Positions 1-5,861 of a stretch of DNA of 9,266 bases are shown here, piece after piece. Source of the DNA: Actinomycetota bacterium (GTDB lineage Bacteria; Actinomycetota; Nitriliruptoria; Euzebyales; Egibacteraceae); the NCBI GenBank assembly GCA_019347785.1, contig JAHWKQ010000073.1, forward strand, positions 1 through 9,266. Reading direction: 5' to 3'. The notes beneath the pieces are model-generated. The model was not told the origin of the DNA and searched no databases. It saw nothing but the letters and a program-made list of their open reading frames with translations. A program made the position numbers and the translations under genes. The number at the start of each line of letters is the position of its first letter. The stretch's first letter is position 1.

Positions 1-752
1 GGGGTCGGGGTCGGGACCGCCTCCACCTCGACCGAGGGTGGCGTGCCGGCTGGGGCTCCGGGGGCCCCAGCCGCCAGGAACGCGGCGACGCGGTCGGGGA
101 AGGCGGTGCGCACCAGCTCGTACGCCGCATCGCCCGGGCACGTCGTCAGCGACATGTCCCGATGCCCGGCGATCACGGTCGTCGTCACCTGGCTGCCGGC
201 CGGGTGGAGGTTCGAGCCGCGGCTGGTGAACGTCACCGCGTCGCGCGGGTCCAGCCCGTGCAGCCCCGCCTGCCACGCCAGCAGGGCGATCATCGTCTGC
301 TGCGCGGCCTCGGTCGGTGGCTCGACGCTGTGGTCGCCGATGAAGGCACACAGGATCGCGTGGCCCTGGGACCCACCGGTCGCGTCGCCGCGGACGGGGC
401 CGTCGACGCTGCCGGTGCGCCCCTCGTAGGCGACGCCGTAGGCGTCCACGAGGAAGTTGTAGGCCAGGTCGGCCCAACCCCTCGACTCGGTGTGGAAGCG
501 CACGTAGCCGCGGAGGCGGTCCACGACCTCGTCGGCCGCGTAGCCGTTGGCGTCCGCGGTGTGGTGAACGAGGAGGAACCGCACGTCCTCCTCACGCTGC
601 AGCGGGCCCGTGGGCACCAAGTCCGGGCCCCACGTGGAGCGACGGACGATCGGCGGCGCCGACGGCGCCGCGGCAGCGGGCAGCGGCAGAAGTCGAGCCA
701 CCGCCGCGGTGGCGGCAAGCCCGAGCAGCCGGCGCCGGGACAGCCCTCGCAC
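1..752 (-). CDS. Exported peptidoglycan-recognition protein / N-acetylmuramoyl-L-alanine amidase (partial)
   Basis: This is the 5' part of a secreted zinc amidase of the PGRP/amidase_2 fold, which cuts the bond between muramic acid and the stem peptide of peptidoglycan. The GTG at 752-750 is followed by LSRRRLLG, a twin-arginine motif, then an Ala/Leu-rich stretch and a likely AAA-APS cleavage region near residue 31, so Tat export is expected. The domain begins at RSTWG (38-42). VHHTA (62-66) supplies the first zinc histidine, AYNF (97-100) the usual tyrosine, and GHRDMSLTTCPG (196-207) the second histidine and the cysteine. All expected ligands are present, so the enzyme should be active. 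After residue 228 it enters an Ala/Pro/Thr linker ending PTPTP at the window edge; a C-terminal module probably follows outside. The start was chosen because a -10-like TACCGT lies 6 nt upstream and no in-frame alternative precedes the signal. It is transcribed away from the TOMM genes. Confidence 0.9.
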   Translation of the reverse strand, partial: MRGLSRRRLLGLAATAAVARLLPLPAAAAPSAPPIVRRSTWGPDLVPTGPLQREEDVRFLLVHHTADANGYAADEVVDRLRGYVRFHTESRGWADLAYNFLVDAYGVAYEGRTGSVDGPVRGDATGGSQGHAILCAFIGDHSVEPPTEAAQQTMIALLAWQAGLHGLDPRDAVTFTSRGSNLHPAGSQVTTTVIAGHRDMSLTTCPGDAAYELVRTAFPDRVAAFLAAGAPGAPAGTPPSVEVEAVPTPT

Positions 753-758
753 GCGTCC

Positions 759-764
759 ACGGTA
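759..764 (-). promoter_or_regulatory. -10 element of leaderless promoter for the amidase
   Basis: On the minus strand TACCGT (TANNNT form) is followed by exactly 6 nt and then the GTG start at 752. No Shine-Dalgarno sequence is visible. The spacing fits transcription starting at the start codon. No convincing -35 box is seen. Confidence 0.5.
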
Positions 765-919
765 CGCCGGTTGGGCGGCGGGGTCTTGGGCCGCTGGCGG
801 CGCGCACCGGACCCGCCACGCCTGGTGCCCGGATCCAAGCCGACCCCTCCGGTCCCACACCGGGCACCGCCGGGGAACCCCCTCGACGAGCACCTACCGG
901 GGAAGACCAGCCAGCCAAC

Positions 920-925
920 TAGGCT
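920..925 (+). promoter_or_regulatory. -10 element upstream of the E1-like TOMM gene
   Basis: TAGGCT matches the TANNNT -10 form. A start site 5-7 nt further on falls at 931-932. That would exclude the GTG at 929 and leave the in-frame ATG at 935 with a leader of only 3-4 nt. No Shine-Dalgarno sequence is seen. Confidence 0.45.
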
Positions 926-934
926 GGCGTGACG

Positions 935-1690
935 ATGACCTCATGGCGGTGGAGCCCCGCATGGACGGTCGAACGTGACCGCGACCGCGCGGTGCTGAGC
1001 GCCGGAGCGGACCACCGCTACGCGCTCACCGACGTCGATCGCCAGGAACAGGGGGCGCTGCGAGCATGGGCCGCCGGCGCGACGATCGAGGGGCACAGCG
1101 ACCTCGCCGATACGCTGCGTACGCTAGGCGTGCTGGTCCCCGACGCGCCGACCGGCAGGCCCCTGGCGTGGACGCTCGAGCACCCACTCGCCGGCGCGAT
1201 CCAAGCCGCCGTAGCCAACCTGCCGCCCGCCGCCGGTGGACGCCCCGTCCTGGTCAGGTCGGACGCCGACCTCGCCCTGGTCGTCCGCGACGGGCCGACC
1301 ACCCCGGCGGTCCCCGCCGGACCGCACCTGCTCGTCGATGTCGCCACGCACCACACGCTGTCGCTCGGCCCCTACGTCGTGCCCGGCGACACCGCCTGCC
1401 TGGGCTGCCTGGACGAGCGCGTGCGCCTGGGCTGGGGTGAGGCCGCGGTGCCGCCCGAGCCGGCCGCTGGCGGCTACGTCGCCCTGGTGGCCGCGCTGGT
1501 CGCCACGGAGCTGCGGGCAGCGGCGGACGGTGCGCCCACCACGGTCAACGCCACCGCCGCCTTCGACCTGCGCACAGGGGCACGCACCGACCACCGGCTG
1601 CTGCGCGTGCCGTGGTGCCCGTTGTGCGGTGAGGGTCCACGGCCGGGCGGCCTCGACCTCAGCGCCGTCGGCTTGGAGGAACGACCTTAG
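935..1690 (+). CDS. TOMM E1-like leader-binding partner protein (Ocin-ThiF-like)
   Basis: A 251-residue partner of the YcaO cyclodehydratase in thiazole/oxazole-modified peptide biosynthesis. In this family the protein binds the substrate leader and presents it to YcaO. Residues ~8-70 look like a PqqD/RRE-type winged-helix leader-binding domain: a beta hairpin, RYALTDVD, then helices ending LADTLRTLGVLVP. The second half is E1/ThiF-like with LGPYVVPGDTACLGCLDER near residues 144-162, a typical signature of the family. Two cysteine pairs, CLGC (155-158) and CPLC (228-231), would hold structural zinc. It is short compared with the ~350-400 residues I would expect, and no intact nucleotide-binding loop is visible. 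That fits partners that have lost adenylation and act as scaffolds. An in-frame GTG at 929 is the alternative start; 935 is preferred from the promoter position. A Mug-like gene follows directly. Family confidence is high, exact role moderate. Confidence 0.85.
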   Translation: MTSWRWSPAWTVERDRDRAVLSAGADHRYALTDVDRQEQGALRAWAAGATIEGHSDLADTLRTLGVLVPDAPTGRPLAWTLEHPLAGAIQAAVANLPPAAGGRPVLVRSDADLALVVRDGPTTPAVPAGPHLLVDVATHHTLSLGPYVVPGDTACLGCLDERVRLGWGEAAVPPEPAAGGYVALVAALVATELRAAADGAPTTVNATAAFDLRTGARTDHRLLRVPWCPLCGEGPRPGGLDLSAVGLEERP

Positions 1691-2287
1691 GTGGGGGACC
1701 TCGCGCCGATCGACGACGTCCCCCGTGAGGGGGACGGAGGCCCGGCCGGGGGGCGAACTGGGCCCGCCGGAGGAGGGTCCAGTTTGGGCGATGTGCTCGA
1801 CCACCGCGTGCGGTTGCTGCTGGTCGGCATCAACCCGGGGCGCCGGTCGGCCGAGCGCAACCGCCACTTCGCGGGGCCCGGCAACCGCTTCTGGCCGGCG
1901 CTGTCCGCCAGCGGGTTGCTGGCACGCCCGTTCGGGCCCGACGACCAGCACCTCCTGCCCGCGCACGGGCTCGGGATCACCAACCTCGTCGCGCGACCGA
2001 CCTCTCGCGCCGCCGAGGTGACGGCTGCAGAGCTGCACGCGGGCGCTGCACGCCTGCGGCAGCTTGTCGCCGACCTGGGCATCCCCGCCGTGGCCGTGCT
2101 CGGTGTCGACGCCTACCGCACCGCATTCGAGCGACCGGACGCCACGCGCGGGCAGCAGCCCGACGACCCGCGCTGGTGGCTGCTCGACAACCCCAGCGGG
2201 CTCAACGCCCACGCCTCGGTCGCCGGGCTCGCCGACGCGTTCGCCGCCGCCGGCGCGGCCGCGGGCCTGCCACTGCCCGGCGCGTGA
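1691..2287 (+). CDS. mug: G/U mismatch-specific uracil-DNA glycosylase (Mug/TDG family)
   Basis: A DNA-repair glycosylase that removes uracil, and in family members ethenocytosine or thymine, from mismatches with guanine. Seen directly: LLLVGINPG (residues 43-51 from GTG 1691), the active-site loop with the catalytic-type Asn; HFAGPGNRFWPAL, the conserved family segment; and NPSGLNAH near the C-terminus, the helix-penetrating loop. The rest matches the E. coli Mug plan of ~170 residues. The start is uncertain. The GTG at 1691 follows the previous stop directly and has GGAGGA 10 nt upstream, but it adds 31 Gly/Pro/Asp-rich residues unlike the family. The TTG at 1784 has AGGAGG 7 nt upstream and gives an N-terminus like E. 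coli Mug. I report the longer form but lean to 1784. It lies between TOMM genes; no role in peptide modification is known for this family, so it may be a passenger. Confidence 0.85.
   Translation: MGDLAPIDDVPREGDGGPAGGRTGPAGGGSSLGDVLDHRVRLLLVGINPGRRSAERNRHFAGPGNRFWPALSASGLLARPFGPDDQHLLPAHGLGITNLVARPTSRAAEVTAAELHAGAARLRQLVADLGIPAVAVLGVDAYRTAFERPDATRGQQPDDPRWWLLDNPSGLNAHASVAGLADAFAAAGAAAGLPLPGA
1717..1736 (+). other. 8-bp hairpin with GTGA tetraloop
   Basis: CGTCCCCC (1717-1724) pairs perfectly with GGGGGACG (1729-1736) around a GTGA loop of GNRA type. The arm GTCCCCC can instead pair with GGGGGAC at 1693-1699, so two exclusive structures are possible just after the first possible mug start. 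No T-run follows, so it is not a standard intrinsic terminator. If mug starts at 1784, this lies in its untranslated leader. Confidence 0.45.
1771..1776 (+). promoter_or_regulatory. Consensus ribosome binding site favouring a TTG start of mug at 1784
   Basis: AGGAGG is a full Shine-Dalgarno match 7 nt before TTG at 1784. That start leaves 14 residues before the conserved GINPG motif, about as in E. coli Mug. It is the best evidence that the upstream Gly/Pro-rich extension is not translated, or is a minor form. Confidence 0.5.
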
Positions 2288-2292
2288 TGCCC

Positions 2293-2298
2293 TAGCTT
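2293..2298 (+). promoter_or_regulatory. -10 element of leaderless promoter for the YcaO gene
   Basis: TAGCTT starts 5 nt after the mug stop codon and lies 7 nt before the GTG at 2306. No Shine-Dalgarno sequence precedes that GTG. The YcaO-dehydrogenase pair can therefore probably be transcribed separately from the partner and mug genes. Confidence 0.5.
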
Positions 2299-2305
2299 CG
2301 CCGCG

Positions 2306-3484
2306 GTGGACACCCTGCAGCTCGGCGCCGACCAGCGCCACGGCATGGTCGCCCCCCCTACGGTGATCCCGACCGGGTGGGCCGACGTCGCCGGGGTGCA
2401 CCACGCGGGGATCAGCGCGTGGCGCGACCGGCGAACCGCAGCGGGCGGTGGCGCCGGCGCGACGGACGCCGCCGCGAAGCACGCCGCGCTGGGCGAGGCC
2501 TACGAGCGCTACGGCGCCTGGGCGGCACCGTTGGTCCTGAGGCCACGTCACGACGTCCCAGCAGCCGAGCGGCCGAACTTCGAGCTGTTCACCCGCCGGC
2601 AACAGCGCCGCCGAGACTTCCCCCACGCTGCGCTCGCAGCCGCCGACGCACCGCTGACCGACGCCACGGACCTCGTCACCGGCGCGACCGTGTGGGTGCC
2701 CGCCGCGCTGGTCAGCCTCGACGGCCGCTTCGGGCGTGTCGCGACCTCTTCGGGACTGGCCGCAGCCCCGACCTTGGCAGGTGCCCTGCTGCGCGCCCTG
2801 CAGGAGCTGGTCGAGCGGGATGCGCTCACCACCACCTGGCTGCACGGCGTCGCCGCCCGGAGGGTGCCCTCCGACGGGCCGGCGGCGGTGCTGGACCTGA
2901 CGCCCCAGTGGTCGCCGCACCCCGTGGCTGCGGTCGTCGGCAGCATCCCCCTGCACGGCCGCCCGCGGCCGACGCTGGGTATCGCCTGCCGGGCCTCGTG
3001 GGACGAGGCGGTGGCCAAGGCCCGCGACGAGTGGGCACAGGGACTGGTGTTCCTCGCCGACCGGCTCGCCGATCCGGCGACGCGGCTGCCCGCCTCTGCT
3101 GCCGAGGTGACGGACTTCGACGCCCACGCCCTGTACTACACCGCCCACCCGGACGAGTGGGAGCAGCTGCCGGTGTGGGCGGGACCGACCACCGCCGCGC
3201 CCCGGCGGGCCACCAGCGACCTGGGCGACGACCTCGTCCAGCTGCGCGGGCTGCGCGACGGGCTCGCTGCGGCCGGTGTCCGCTGTTACGCCCGGCGCTT
3301 CCTCGCGCCCGACCTGGCTGCCTTGAGGGTCCACGCGGTGCGGGTCCTCTCGCCCGACCTCACGCCCCTGCACGCCGATCACCGCTGGCCGTTCCTCGGC
3401 GGCGCCGCCCGGCACCTGCAGCGCCGCTACCCATGGACGCGAGGCGCCCGCTGGCCTAGCCCCCACCCCCACCCGCTGGGATGA
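2306..3484 (+). CDS. YcaO-domain azoline-forming cyclodehydratase (TOMM D protein)
   Basis: A 392-residue YcaO enzyme. The family uses ATP to activate backbone amides so that Cys, Ser or Thr side chains cyclise to thiazolines or oxazolines. Acidic ATP/Mg signatures are visible in order: GEAYER (63-68, ExxER), QELVERD (166-172) and DEWAQ (241-245, ExxQ). Further on is the WPFLGG segment (361-366). The protein ends SPHPHPLG (385-392), which contains the C-terminal PxPxP motif typical of azoline-forming YcaO proteins. Two positions differ from the common pattern as I remember it: the Ser of SxxxExxER is Ala60 and the Lys of the preceding GKG is Ala50. The GTG start is set by the leaderless -10 box. 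The stop overlaps the next ATG by 4 nt (ATGA), implying translational coupling to the dehydrogenase. The partner protein at 935-1690 should supply substrate binding. Confidence 0.9.
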   Translation: MDTLQLGADQRHGMVAPPTVIPTGWADVAGVHHAGISAWRDRRTAAGGGAGATDAAAKHAALGEAYERYGAWAAPLVLRPRHDVPAAERPNFELFTRRQQRRRDFPHAALAAADAPLTDATDLVTGATVWVPAALVSLDGRFGRVATSSGLAAAPTLAGALLRALQELVERDALTTTWLHGVAARRVPSDGPAAVLDLTPQWSPHPVAAVVGSIPLHGRPRPTLGIACRASWDEAVAKARDEWAQGLVFLADRLADPATRLPASAAEVTDFDAHALYYTAHPDEWEQLPVWAGPTTAAPRRATSDLGDDLVQLRGLRDGLAAAGVRCYARRFLAPDLAALRVHAVRVLSPDLTPLHADHRWPFLGGAARHLQRRYPWTRGARWPSPHPHPLG

Positions 3485-4239
3485 CCGCCGCGCCTGACCG
3501 CACCGGACCGGACGGCAGGGCGGCGCCCGCGTTCGACTTGTTCTGGCTCAACTCGAGCCTCAACGCCACGACCCGGGCCGGCTTCGGTCAGCGGGCCGGC
3601 GCCTGGCAGCCGCCGCCGCCCGCCGCCGACCGCCTGGCGGTCACCGCCGCGCCGGTGGCGCTGGGACGCCCCGTCGACGCCATGCAGCAGGCGGCGGAGG
3701 CGCGACGCTCCCGCCGCGCGTTCGCCGAGCAGCCGCTGACCGCCGAGTCCGTCGCCGCGCTGCTCAGCGGGGCGGCCGGACGCGCCGACGGCAGCGGCCG
3801 GCTGGTCGGCTCCGCAGGGGCGCTCTACCCGGTTGAGGTCTTCCTCCTGCTGCGCCGCCCCTCCCCACCGCTCGAGCGTGGCGTGCACCGGCACCTGGCG
3901 TCCGAGCACGCTCTCGTCGAGGTCGGACCGCTGCCTGAGGAGGAGGTCCTCGGCGACCTGCTCGACCCGACCGGCGACCCCGGCGGCGCGGCGGTCGTCG
4001 TGCTCGCCCTGCACCTCGAGGCCGTGCTCGACAAGTACGGCGAGCGGGGCGGGCGCTTCGCGCTCATGGAGGTGGGCATGACCGCGCATGCGCTGGAGCT
4101 GCGCGCCGCCGCGGCAGGGTTGGCGGGCTACCTGTTGGGTGGGACGGACGACGCGGGACTGGACGAGGTGATCAACCGCGGACGGCGACCGCGGGTCCAC
4201 ACTGCACTGGCCTACGTCGTCGGCGACCCGGCGCACTGA
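3481..4239 (+). CDS. SagB/McbC-type FMN-dependent azoline dehydrogenase (TOMM B protein)
   Basis: A 252-residue nitroreductase-fold flavoenzyme of the SagB/ThcOx group, which oxidises thiazolines and oxazolines to aromatic thiazoles and oxazoles. Visible motifs: RRSRRAF (75-81), the usual FMN-contacting entry motif; GSAGALYPVEVFLLL (110-124), the family core; and DKYGERGGRFALMEVG (184-199), in which Lys185-Tyr186 matches the Lys-Tyr pair needed by TOMM dehydrogenases. It ends with LAYVVG. Length and motif order are normal for a single-domain member, and no key residue seems missing, so the product should be the aromatic azole. It overlaps the YcaO stop by 4 nt and is probably co-translated with it. 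There is no sign of fusion to other TOMM domains. Confidence 0.88.
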   Translation: MTAAPDRTGPDGRAAPAFDLFWLNSSLNATTRAGFGQRAGAWQPPPPAADRLAVTAAPVALGRPVDAMQQAAEARRSRRAFAEQPLTAESVAALLSGAAGRADGSGRLVGSAGALYPVEVFLLLRRPSPPLERGVHRHLASEHALVEVGPLPEEEVLGDLLDPTGDPGGAAVVVLALHLEAVLDKYGERGGRFALMEVGMTAHALELRAAAAGLAGYLLGGTDDAGLDEVINRGRRPRVHTALAYVVGDPAH

Positions 4240-4273
4240 CGAGTGCATGCGCCGCCGACCGCGCCCGCTCGCC

Positions 4274-4279
4274 TAACCT
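4274..4279 (+). promoter_or_regulatory. -10 element of leaderless promoter for the octa-Cys membrane protein
   Basis: TAACCT lies 6 nt before the ATG at 4286 and there is no Shine-Dalgarno sequence between them. The placement matches those before the amidase and YcaO genes. It supports the reading frame that contains the cysteine run. Confidence 0.55.
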
Positions 4280-4285
4280 GGTCAG

Positions 4286-4921
4286 ATGCAGGCGATCCGG
4301 CTGCCGTCCTCCTTCGACCGTCCCGACGGGGGCGGGCCGGTGCCCACGCCCACGTGCTGCTGCTGTTGCTGCTGCTGCGCGACCACACTGGCGGCCTGGG
4401 GCACCTACGAGGGGATGAGCACGTTCTTCGAGGGCCGCCGCACTGCGGCCCCCCGTCGCGTGTGGGCGGTGCTGTTGGGGGTCGTCACGCCTGTGGTCGC
4501 GATCGGGTTGGGGATCGCGGCTGCGGCCGTCGCGAGCACCCCCGGCTTCGACGAACTGCTGCTGTTGGTGCCGTCCGCGGTGGTGGCGGTGCTCGCCTGG
4601 TTCGGCTTGGCCTGGTGGTCGCTCCTGTTGGCAGGCGTCGAATCGACGAGGGCCCGCAAGGCGGCGGCGGTGACGGCCGTACTGGGGGTGCTCGCGTTCG
4701 CGGCTGAGGTCGTTGTGGGCGCCCTGCTGCTGTTGTGGACGTTCGGGATCGGCTACCTGGTGCTCTTGGCGGGTGGTGTGGTGGCCGCCGTCGCCATGGC
4801 GCGCCACCGCCACCGGCCCCCCGAGCTTGCTCCCGGTGGGCCGCCGCCGGTGTACTACTGGCCGCCCTCGCCGCCGGGACCGCCCGCGCCCCCGGGTCCG
4901 CTGCCGCCGCCCCCGCATTGA
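4286..4921 (+). CDS. Octa-cysteine four-helix membrane protein, candidate TOMM substrate
   Basis: I do not recognise this 211-residue protein as a known family. Residues 1-23 form a short leader-like segment (IRLPSSF, then a GGG hinge and PVPTPT). Residues 24-31 are eight consecutive cysteines followed by ATT. Four hydrophobic segments lie at ~59-83, 90-117, 126-150 and 153-171. Arginines before helix 1 (51-52, 57-58), positive residues at 119-125 and RHRHR after helix 4 place both termini and the Cys run in the cytosol by the positive-inside rule. The tail (178-210) is very Pro-rich with a VYYW island. The leaderless ATG and consistent G/C third positions make the frame secure. The gene follows the azoline-forming set by 46 nt, and Cys is the preferred substrate of such enzymes. 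I infer that residues 24-31 are converted to thiazoles on a membrane-anchored protein. A metal-binding or disulfide role for unmodified cysteines is the alternative. Confidence 0.85.
   Translation: MQAIRLPSSFDRPDGGGPVPTPTCCCCCCCCATTLAAWGTYEGMSTFFEGRRTAAPRRVWAVLLGVVTPVVAIGLGIAAAAVASTPGFDELLLLVPSAVVAVLAWFGLAWWSLLLAGVESTRARKAAAVTAVLGVLAFAAEVVVGALLLLWTFGIGYLVLLAGGVVAAVAMARHRHRPPELAPGGPPPVYYWPPSPPGPPAPPGPLPPPPH
4355..4378 (+). repeat. TGC triplet run encoding eight cysteines
   Basis: Three TGC, one TGT and four TGC codons in a row. The single TGT breaks a perfect microsatellite, but the run could still change length by replication slippage, altering the Cys number without shifting the frame. Read one base later the same DNA is a poly-Leu (CTG) run; that frame has no comparable promoter or protein. 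Confidence 0.8.
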
Positions 4922-4944
4922 GCGCAGGAGGCCTTCCGGCGTCC

Positions 4945-4963
4945 CCGACCGACGCGCGGTCGG
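4945..4963. terminator. Hairpin between convergent genes, possible bidirectional terminator
   Basis: CCGACCG (4945-4951) and CGGTCGG (4957-4963) form a perfect 7-bp stem with loop ACGCG. It lies between the stops of the membrane protein (4921) and the convergent dehydratase (4965). There is no T-run, as is common in high-GC actinobacteria, so strength is uncertain. Confidence 0.5.
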
Positions 4964-4964
4964 T

Positions 4965-5861
4965 CTAGGCCAAGGAGGCCGGATCCACGTTGGCGCCGCA
5001 CACGATCACGCCGACACGCTCGCCGTCGACGGGCGCGTAGCGGCCCGAGCGGAGCGCCGCGCACGCGACCGCGCCGCCCGGCTCGACAAGGAGCCGCACC
5101 GTGTCCCACAGCCACCGCTGGCCGGCCACGATCTCGTCGTCGCTGACGAGCACGCTGCCGGCGATCCACTCCCGCACCTCCCAGGTGTGGGATCCCAGCT
5201 GCCTGGCGCCCATCGACGAAGCGGCGATCCCCCCGACCGGCGCCTCGACCGGTCGTCCCGCCCCGAGTGCGGCGTGCAGCGTCGGGCAGCCCTCCGGCTC
5301 GACGCCGACCACGCGGGCACGGTCGCGATACCAGGCCGCAACGCCGCCGATCAGGCCCCCACCGCCGACCGCCACCAGCACCGTGTCCAACGCTGCCTGA
5401 CCCTCCATCTCCCTGCCCAGGGTCGCCGCGCCGATGATCATCGCCTCGTGGTCGTAGGCGTGCGCCCACACCGCATCGTGGGACTCGTGGTAGGCCTCTG
5501 CCGCCGACAGCGCCTGCGGGTAGTACCCCTCGACGACCCGCACGTCGGCGCCGACCTGCCGCAGGGCGTCGATCTTGCTCGCCGGCGAGCTACCCGGCAC
5601 GAAGACGATCGCCTTGCGGTCCAGTGCCCTCGCCGCGGTCGCCAGCGCAAGCGCGAAGTTACCGCCCGACGCCGCCACGACGTCGCGATCGCCGAGCGCC
5701 GGGTCGGTCAGCAGGGTGAAGGCCCCACGTGCCTTGAAGGACCCGGCCACCTGGAGCTGTTCGAGCTTGAACACGACCCCGTCCAGCTCCACCGTGGGTG
5801 TCGGCCGGACGTACGGGGCGATGCGCTCGGCGGCGTCCTCGACGGCGGCGCGGTCGATCAC
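4965..5861 (-). CDS. PLP-dependent threonine/serine dehydratase
   Basis: A 298-residue fold-type II PLP enzyme that probably deaminates threonine and/or serine to 2-oxobutanoate or pyruvate plus ammonia. Seen: GSFKARGA (40-47) with the PLP lysine Lys43; SGGN (65-68), the substrate/cofactor loop; VGGGGLIGG (165-173), the phosphate-binding glycine loop; GVEPEG (186-191); and the C-terminal CGAN (288-291). There is no ACT regulatory domain, so allosteric feedback of the biosynthetic IlvA type is not expected. The GTG at 5861 overlaps the hydrolase stop by 4 nt (GTGA), so the two are likely co-translated. An in-frame ATG at 5900 would overlap the hydrolase by ~43 nt and is less likely. Serine racemase or another amino-acid lyase of the same fold cannot be excluded. 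Confidence 0.85.
   Translation of the reverse strand: MIDRAAVEDAAERIAPYVRPTPTVELDGVVFKLEQLQVAGSFKARGAFTLLTDPALGDRDVVAASGGNFALALATAARALDRKAIVFVPGSSPASKIDALRQVGADVRVVEGYYPQALSAAEAYHESHDAVWAHAYDHEAMIIGAATLGREMEGQAALDTVLVAVGGGGLIGGVAAWYRDRARVVGVEPEGCPTLHAALGAGRPVEAPVGGIAASSMGARQLGSHTWEVREWIAGSVLVSDDEIVAGQRWLWDTVRLLVEPGGAVACAALRSGRYAPVDGERVGVIVCGANVDPASLA

Larger units (their letters stand above)
753..934. other. Divergent intergenic region with 9-bp inverted repeat
   Basis: This 182-nt spacer separates the amidase (minus) from the E1-like TOMM gene (plus) and carries -10 candidates for both. Between them, GGTGCCCGG at 824-832 and CCGGGCACC at 860-868 form a perfect 9-bp inverted repeat with a 27-nt spacer. 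CCGGGGAA occurs as a direct repeat at 870-877 and 898-905. These could be operator sites, but GC-rich repeats also arise by chance. No small gene with a convincing start and codon pattern was found here. Confidence 0.4.

Noticed and set aside
1124..3472. 782-codon open frame on the minus strand
   Set aside because: It lies opposite the E1-like, mug and YcaO genes, all of which have clear family motifs. Its composition is Gly/Arg/Val-rich without recognisable domains. Long antisense open frames are common at this GC content.
4240..4285. A short conventional precursor peptide between the dehydrogenase and the membrane protein
   Set aside because: Only 46 nt lie here, and they hold the promoter; the other gaps between TOMM genes are also too short or lack a Cys/Ser/Thr-rich frame with a start.
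4243..4707. Alternative frame reading the triplet run as poly-leucine
   Set aside because: It lacks a promoter placed at its start, is Gly/Arg-rich after the run and has no coherent membrane helices, whereas the Cys frame has a leaderless -10 box, G/C third positions and four helices.
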